From Streptomyces olivaceus (GTDB lineage: Bacteria; Actinomycetota; Actinomycetes; Streptomycetales; Streptomycetaceae): DNA of 27,196 bases. Both the position numbers and the translations under genes were made by a program. Below the pieces are notes generated by a model. It ran no database searches and was not told the DNA's origin. It saw only the letters and a list, made by a program, of their open reading frames with translations. The DNA is taken from the NCBI RefSeq assembly GCF_000721235.1, contig NZ_JOFH01000058.1, forward strand, positions 1-27,196, given 5' to 3'. Position 1 is the stretch's first letter; the number at the start of each line of letters is the position of its first letter. This document shows positions 23,235-27,196 of the stretch, piece after piece.

Positions 23235-24383
23235 TCACGGTGCCGCCGCCCCGGTCGGCACGCTCCGGTCCACACCGGTCCAGGCCAGCGCGACCGCTCC
23301 GTCCAGCAGGGCCCGCTGGGCGGTGCCGCCGACGCAGTACGCGGCGAACTCGTGCTGGTGGTTGGTGGCGGGCAGCGAACCGATGCCGATGTAGGGGTGG
23401 ATCGCGGGCACCACCTGCGAGACGTTGCCCATGTCGGTGGAGGCGCGGTTCATCCGGGCGGCCTGCCCCGGCGGCGCGAACTCCCGCCCCCGTGCGAGGG
23501 CGTTGGCCCGGTAGTGCCCGAGCGCGGTCTCGTCGGTGCGGAACTCCGCGTACGGCTTGCTCTCCGGTTCGATCTCCAGGTCGCAGCCGGTGGCGAGGGC
23601 GCCCGCCTCGAAGGCACGCATGACGCGCGGCTCCAGCTCGGCGAGTTCGGCGAGCGTCTCGGCGCGGACGTACCAGCGCCCGGACGACCGTTCCGGGATG
23701 GCGTTCGGGGCGTCCCCGGCGTGGGTCACCACTCCGTGCACCCGGGACGAGGGGGGCAGTTGCTGGCGCAGCAGCCCGATGGCGACCTGGGCCACGGTGA
23801 AGGCGTCGGCCGCGTTGACGCCGGCCTCCGGGTAGGCGGCGGCGTGCGCCGACTTCCCGGTGTACGAGATCTTCGAGTGGCTCACCGCGAAGGGGCGTGC
23901 CTCGGCGACGTCGACCGGCGCCGGGTGCACCATCATCGCCAGGTCGACGTCCGCGAAGGCGCCGCGCTCCAGCATCTCGATCTTCCCGCCGCCGCCCTCC
24001 TCGGCCGGGGTGCCGTAGACCTCGACGGTGAGTCCGGCCTCGTCGGCGACCTGCGCGAGGCCCAGGGCGGCACCGACCGCGCTCGCCGCGATCAGGTTGT
24101 GCCCGCAGGCGTGTCCGAGGCCGGGCAGTGCGTCGTACTCGGCGCACAGCGCGATCCGCACCGGTCCGCTGCCGAACCGGGCGTGGAACGCGGTGTCCAG
24201 ATCCAGATAGGAGGAGGTGACCGCGAAGCCGGTGCGGTCCAGCAGCTCGGGCACGGTGGCGGCGGCCCGGTGCTCCTCCCAGGCGGTCTCCGGGTCGGCG
24301 TGCAGCCGCTCGGACAGGGCGATCAGTTCTTCCGCGTGCCGGTCGACCGCCTGCCGTGCGGCCTCTTTGAGCGTCGCCGTCAC
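23235..24383 (-). CDS. M20-family metallo-amidohydrolase (Acy1L2/AbgB-like)
   Basis: The protein is 382 aa. The metal site is clear: AEYDALPGLGHACGHN (81-96, with C93 and H95), the glutamate pair AEEGGGGK (E128, E129), H153 in MMVHP, and a late STDMGNVSQVVPAIHPYIGIG region followed by NHQHEFAA. The EYDALPGLGHACGHN form is that of the Acy1L2 branch, which includes p-aminobenzoyl-glutamate hydrolase AbgB and PM20D2. These cytoplasmic zinc or manganese enzymes hydrolyse N-acyl or amide bonds of amino-acid or dipeptide conjugates. The start is GTG 24383, overlapping the DUF1028 gene's stop as GTGA; a Shine-Dalgarno is weak, which fits translational coupling. The substrate is not known. By context it probably releases an amine or acid from the imported compound. 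Confidence 0.92.
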   Translation of the reverse strand: MTATLKEAARQAVDRHAEELIALSERLHADPETAWEEHRAAATVPELLDRTGFAVTSSYLDLDTAFHARFGSGPVRIALCAEYDALPGLGHACGHNLIAASAVGAALGLAQVADEAGLTVEVYGTPAEEGGGGKIEMLERGAFADVDLAMMVHPAPVDVAEARPFAVSHSKISYTGKSAHAAAYPEAGVNAADAFTVAQVAIGLLRQQLPPSSRVHGVVTHAGDAPNAIPERSSGRWYVRAETLAELAELEPRVMRAFEAGALATGCDLEIEPESKPYAEFRTDETALGHYRANALARGREFAPPGQAARMNRASTDMGNVSQVVPAIHPYIGIGSLPATNHQHEFAAYCVGGTAQRALLDGAVALAWTGVDRSVPTGAAAP

Positions 24384-25069
24384 CGGTCGCGCGGGGCGCC
24401 GCGTCGCTGGTCGCCCGGGACGCCGTAGGAAGGGGCGGTGGCGGGGTCGAGACCGCGGCGCACGTAGTCGTCGCGCTGCGGCAGCCAGACGCCGACGAGT
24501 TCGGCGAGCCGGTCGACGGGATCGTCGGCCCAGTCCACACGCAGGTCGGTCACCCGCCAGTCCACGTCGGCGACGACCGCGAGACCCGCGGAGTACACGG
24601 GACCCTCCTCGCCACCGGCGGCGACGGCGGCCCGCATGGCGGTGATCAGCCGCTCCTCCAGCTCCCCCGTGGCCGCGGTGTACGCGTCGAGGAGGACGCC
24701 CGGGATGTGCTCGCCGCTCAGCATGTTGCCGGCCGCGACCGCGCCGTCCGCGGTGGCCGAGGCGTGCTTGCCCAGGGTGTGCGCGCCGCTGAAGGCGAAG
24801 CCGGGGCCGGTGCGGCCGAGGACGGTCAGCTGCCGGTGGTCGATGTGCTCGGCCGCCCCGGTGACCTGGCTCAGGGCCCGCTCGGCGTCGCCGTGCTCGG
24901 CGAGCCGTTCCAGCAGCGCCGTACCGAGGGTGGGGTCGGTGATGTTCTGCGACGAGGCGGCACCGACTCCGGTCCGCAGATGGGAGACGCGGGCGAAGAC
25001 GGCGGGGCTGGAGGAGCTGGCCGCCATGCCGAAGCGGTCGCCGTCGCGTACGACGAGGGAGAAGGTCAT
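24380..25069 (-). CDS. DUF1028 family protein (Ntn-hydrolase-like)
   Basis: The protein is 229 aa from ATG 25069, which overlaps the RidA-family stop as ATGA. A longer reading from 25192 would overlap that gene in another frame and has no support. The family pattern is clear: MTFSLVVRDGDRFGMAASSS at the N-terminus, then VGAASSQNITDPTLG, ALLERLAEHG and RQLTVLGRTG. A glycine-rich region with TLGKHASATADG and AGNMLSG follows. DUF1028 proteins are predicted to adopt an Ntn-hydrolase-like fold related to isoaspartyl peptidases and gamma-glutamyltransferases, but no reaction is firmly assigned. They often sit beside RidA and M20 genes, as here. It is presumably cytoplasmic and works in the same pathway. 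Confidence 0.9.
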   Translation of the reverse strand: MTFSLVVRDGDRFGMAASSSSPAVFARVSHLRTGVGAASSQNITDPTLGTALLERLAEHGDAERALSQVTGAAEHIDHRQLTVLGRTGPGFAFSGAHTLGKHASATADGAVAAGNMLSGEHIPGVLLDAYTAATGELEERLITAMRAAVAAGGEEGPVYSAGLAVVADVDWRVTDLRVDWADDPVDRLAELVGVWLPQRDDYVRRGLDPATAPSYGVPGDQRRGAPRDR

Positions 25070-25545
25070 ACCCGCTCCCCCTCGGCGCCCGCGGGGATCA
25101 CGGCGACGGCGTCGATCTCGCACAGCCACTCCGGCCGGGCCAGCGCGGAGACCACCAGGCCGGTGGAGATGGGGTGCACGCCCCTGGTCCAACGGCCGAC
25201 CGTGCGGTAGACGGCCTCGCGGTAGCGCGGGTCGACAAGGTAGATGGTCAGCTTGACCAGGTGCTCCATCCTGCTGCCCGCCTCTTCGAGCAGCATCCTG
25301 ATGTTCGCCATGGCCCGCTCGGCCTGCGCCTCCGCGTCGCCGACGCCGACCGACTCGCTGGTGTCGAGGTCCTGGCCGATCTGACCGCGTACGTACACGG
25401 TGTCGCCGGCGACGACCGCCTGGCAGAGGTCGTTGTCGAGGCTCTGCTCGGGATACGTGTCGCGGGTGTTGAACGGGCGGATCCGGGTGTGCCCGCCGGC
25501 GACGATCGGGGCCCTCACCTCGCGGCCCTCGTTCGTGGAAGTCAT
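25066..25545 (-). CDS. RidA/YjgF-family protein
   Basis: The protein is 159 aa. ATG 25545 has GAGGAG about 10 nt upstream, overlapping the monooxygenase stop codon; the gap between the genes is 14 nt. Family features include VVAGDTVYVRGQIGQDL, QAERAMANIRMLLEEAG, HLVKLTIYLVDPRYREAVY and the C-terminal ARPEWLCEIDAVAVI. The last carries the arginine-then-acidic pattern of RidA members that hydrolyse enamine/imine intermediates. It is somewhat longer than E. coli RidA (about 128 aa) at the N-terminus. Within degradative operons such proteins remove reactive imines or act on pathway intermediates, as RutC does in pyrimidine breakdown. Here it probably handles a product of the FAD monooxygenase or a deaminated amine. 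The exact subfamily is not resolved. Confidence 0.9.
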   Translation of the reverse strand: MTSTNEGREVRAPIVAGGHTRIRPFNTRDTYPEQSLDNDLCQAVVAGDTVYVRGQIGQDLDTSESVGVGDAEAQAERAMANIRMLLEEAGSRMEHLVKLTIYLVDPRYREAVYRTVGRWTRGVHPISTGLVVSALARPEWLCEIDAVAVIPAGAEGERV

Positions 25546-25559
25546 CGTCTGTCCGCTCC

Positions 25560-26813
25560 TCAGTGGTCGGTGGTGTCGTACGCGAGGTAGCCGCGCCGAG
25601 TGACTATGTGATCGGCGACGTACCGGGCGTCGTGCCACACCCCCCAGATGAAGCTCGACCCGCGGCGCGACAGCCAGGGCAGGCCGAGGAAGTACACGCC
25701 CGGCTCGGCGGAGACACCGCGCCGCTGCACGGGCCGGCCCTTCTCGTCGAACGTGTCGACCTGGAGCCAGCCGTAGTCGGCGGCGAAGCCCGTCGCCCAG
25801 ACGATCGAGGTGACGCCCGCCTCGGCCAGGTCCAGCTCCAGGCGCGGCTCCGTCACGCACGCCGGGTCGGGAGCCAGGACGTGCGCCTCCGGCTCCTCGG
25901 GCAGGTCGAGCCCGTTGCGCTCGACGTACGCGTCGGCCGCTCGGAGGAGTTCCAGGTACTTCTCGTCGCCGACCGCGATGTTCGTCGCGAGGTCCGGTGC
26001 GAAGCGCAGTACGCCGCCGTCGTACGAGGCGGTCATGCCGACCAGTTCGACGCCGTCGGCGGCCAGGGCGCGGAAGTCCACGGTGTGGCCGCCGCGGGCG
26101 CCGCTGACCGCGATGGTCACGTGCTCCGCGCCCTGCGGCGGCGTCTCCGCGTCCCAGCGTCCCAGGACACCGAGCCACCAGCAGAAGTCCCGCCCCCGGT
26201 ACTGGCGCGGCGGACGGTCGTGCGGGCCCACGGAGAGGAAGACCCGGCGCCCGGAACGGCGCAGCTCGTCGGCGATCTGCACCCCCGAGGAGCCCGCCCC
26301 GACCACCAGGACGGCGCCCTCGGGCAGCTGCTCCGGGTTGCGGTAGCCGCTGGAGTGCATCTGCACCGGCACCGCGCCGTCCGGCACGATCGGCGGAAAC
26401 ACCGGCCGCTGGAACGGTCCCGTCGCCGCCACCACGAAGCGTGCGTCTATCGAACCCTGGGACGTCTCGACCCGGAATCCGGACCGCCCCTCCCGCCGGC
26501 GCACCGACGTCACCTCGACACCGGTACGGACCGGCGCGCCGATCTTCTCCGCGTAGGCGACGAAGTACTCCGCGACCTGCTCCTTCGAGGCGAAGGCGTC
26601 GGGGGCGACGTCGGAGAACTCGAGGCCCGGGAACCGGTCGTGCCAGGCGGGCCCGTTCGCCACCAGGGCGTCCCACCGCTCCGAACGCCACCGCTCGGCG
26701 ATCCGGTGCCGTTCCAGCACGATGTGCGGCACACCCTGGCTTCCCAGGTGCTCGCTCATCGCGACGCCGGCCTGGCCCGCACCGACGACGACCACTTCGG
26801 TCTCTTCACTCAC
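25560..26813 (-). CDS. FAD/NADPH-dependent flavin monooxygenase (CzcO/YUCCA-like)
   Basis: The protein is 417 aa. It has an N-terminal FAD-binding Rossmann GAGQAG (11-16) and AATGPFQRPVFPP (129-141). A HSSGYRNP segment (about 153-160) corresponds to the flavin-monooxygenase signature region. The NADPH-binding GAGSSG is at 172-177 and WATGF is near 338. These are the marks of class B flavoprotein monooxygenases (CzcO, YUCCA, Baeyer-Villiger-like), which insert one oxygen atom at N, S or carbonyl centres using NADPH. GTG 26813 has GGAGG 7 nt upstream, which supports this start. It is the first gene of the minus-strand cluster. No signal peptide is seen, so it is cytosolic. The substrate cannot be told from sequence; N- or ring-carbon oxidation of the imported compound is a guess. 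Confidence 0.92.
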   Translation of the reverse strand: MSEETEVVVVGAGQAGVAMSEHLGSQGVPHIVLERHRIAERWRSERWDALVANGPAWHDRFPGLEFSDVAPDAFASKEQVAEYFVAYAEKIGAPVRTGVEVTSVRRREGRSGFRVETSQGSIDARFVVAATGPFQRPVFPPIVPDGAVPVQMHSSGYRNPEQLPEGAVLVVGAGSSGVQIADELRRSGRRVFLSVGPHDRPPRQYRGRDFCWWLGVLGRWDAETPPQGAEHVTIAVSGARGGHTVDFRALAADGVELVGMTASYDGGVLRFAPDLATNIAVGDEKYLELLRAADAYVERNGLDLPEEPEAHVLAPDPACVTEPRLELDLAEAGVTSIVWATGFAADYGWLQVDTFDEKGRPVQRRGVSAEPGVYFLGLPWLSRRGSSFIWGVWHDARYVADHIVTRRGYLAYDTTDH

Positions 26814-26899
26814 CGTTCAGCCTCCACTCACGCGGTAGTCCGTCCCGGCGTCGCTTCGACTGTGCTACCGCTGCGGAACATCTTTGGACGCGTGCGGAA

Positions 26900-26914
26900 A
26901 CCTGTCCAACAGGT
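26900..26914 (-). promoter_or_regulatory. Inverted-repeat operator candidate upstream of the monooxygenase cluster
   Basis: ACCTGT-CCA-ACAGGT is a perfect 6-bp inverted repeat with a 3-nt centre, flanked by GGAA and TTTTC, which extends partial symmetry. It lies 86 nt before the GTG of the first gene, in a locally AT-richer stretch. On the minus strand TTGGAC overlaps it and could be a -35 box, with AAAGAT 18 nt on. A regulator, possibly the cluster's own LysR, may bind here. The rest of 26814-27012 holds no recognised gene. Confidence 0.4.
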
Positions 26915-27012
26915 GTTTTCGTTGTGAGTGATCTGATTTTCCGATGCAGGGTCCGGCTCGGCCAGGTGCGGTCTTCCGCCTATCCGTGAGCCGCGCGGCG
27001 TTGCCGAGGTCG

Positions 27013-27196
27013 CTAAGACCGAGGCGGTGCCGGAAGCCTTGCCCCTCGCAGCGGACACCGGGCGCCCCGGGCGCACTCCGCCCACACCGTCTTGCCTCCC
27101 GGCGGGTACGGCTCGCAGCCCCAGGCGTCCGCGAGCGAGGTGACGAGGAGCAGGCCGCGGCCGGACCTGCCCCGGACACGGCCGTGCAGGGCGGCG
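27013..27196 (-). CDS. ATP-binding protein, SpoIIAB/RsbW-like HATPase, C-terminal fragment
   Basis: Only the last 61 codons are in the window, read from the right edge to TAG at 27013-27015. They contain GRSGRGLLLVTSLADAWGC followed by PPGGKTVWAEC, the C-terminal ATP-lid and end region of the anti-sigma-factor-type HATPase_c_2 kinases abundant in Streptomyces. The segment after WAEC is an Arg/Pro/Gly-rich extension. The N-terminus and most of the ATP site are outside. Streptomyces genomes carry dozens of such genes, often next to XRE and DUF397 genes. Nothing can be said on its partner. Translation was done by hand from the complement. Confidence 0.65.
   Translation of the reverse strand, partial: AALHGRVRGRSGRGLLLVTSLADAWGCEPYPPGGKTVWAECARGARCPLRGARLPAPPRS

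Noticed and set aside
21694..23394. A 566-aa plus-strand frame rich in Gly/Gln/Asp/His across the MFS gene
   Set aside because: Low-complexity composition and antisense to a transporter with clear MFS motifs.
1..27196. Insertion of the whole region into a split XRE/DUF397 and HATPase regulator cluster
   Set aside because: XRE-DUF397 at the left and a HATPase end at the right do belong to commonly linked families, but they are 26 kb apart, not in the usual divergent arrangement, and no direct repeats, integrase or tRNA edge was seen.
1..27196. CRISPR arrays, tRNA genes, transposases or IS ends
   Set aside because: Read for regularly spaced repeats, cloverleaf-like segments and transposase motifs; none was recognised. 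A tool-based scan would be more sensitive.

Overview
The window looks like chromosomal DNA from a Streptomyces or close actinomycete. It has very high GC, strong G/C bias at third codon positions (which produces long shadow reading frames on the opposite strand), GTG starts, an XRE/DUF5753 plus DUF397 regulator pair, and the C-terminal end of a SpoIIAB/RsbW-like ATP-binding protein at the right edge. These are typical Streptomyces families. This assignment comes from reading the sequence, not from a database search.

Left edge (1-941): a 5'-truncated XRE/DUF5753 regulator is translationally coupled to a DUF397 protein, followed by a GC-rich hairpin. Next comes a soluble Hanks-type Ser/Thr kinase (1031-2224).

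Centre (2345-20135): this is the main interest, about 18 kb of same-strand, tightly packed giant genes. They are an SNF2/RapA-type helicase resembling DrmD, a 1831-aa Eco57I/PglX-type adenine methyltransferase resembling DrmMI, and a 2264-aa DExH helicase that also carries several zinc clusters, DUF1998 and a Vsr/PD-(D/E)XK-like segment. The last gene, 75 nt downstream, is a RelE-fold domain fused to a UvrD-like helicase. The first three overlap by 4 bp (ATGA, GTGA), so they are very probably translated in a coupled way. The order matches class 1 DISARM (drmD-drmMI-drmA-drmB-drmC), but the helicase and DUF1998 parts are in one polypeptide and no phospholipase-D-type DrmC is present; a RelE-UvrD protein sits in its place. 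I read it as a DISARM-related, methylation-linked anti-phage or anti-plasmid system of variant architecture. The methyltransferase would mark host DNA, and three different motor ATPases, at least one with a possible nuclease fold, would act on unmarked DNA. The upstream kinase could be a regulator of it.

Right part (20173-26813): everything is on the minus strand. A 120-aa conserved-looking hypothetical converges on the defence operon. Beyond it is a catabolic-looking cluster read leftward: FAD/NADPH monooxygenase, RidA-family protein, DUF1028 protein, M20 (Acy1L2/AbgB-like) amidohydrolase, MHS-type MFS permease and LysR regulator. Four-base overlaps and short gaps tie the first four genes together. 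I infer uptake, N-acyl/amide hydrolysis and oxidation of an unknown nitrogenous or aromatic compound. A perfect inverted repeat at 26900-26914 upstream of the first gene is a candidate operator. No tRNA, rRNA, CRISPR array, transposase or IS end was recognised.
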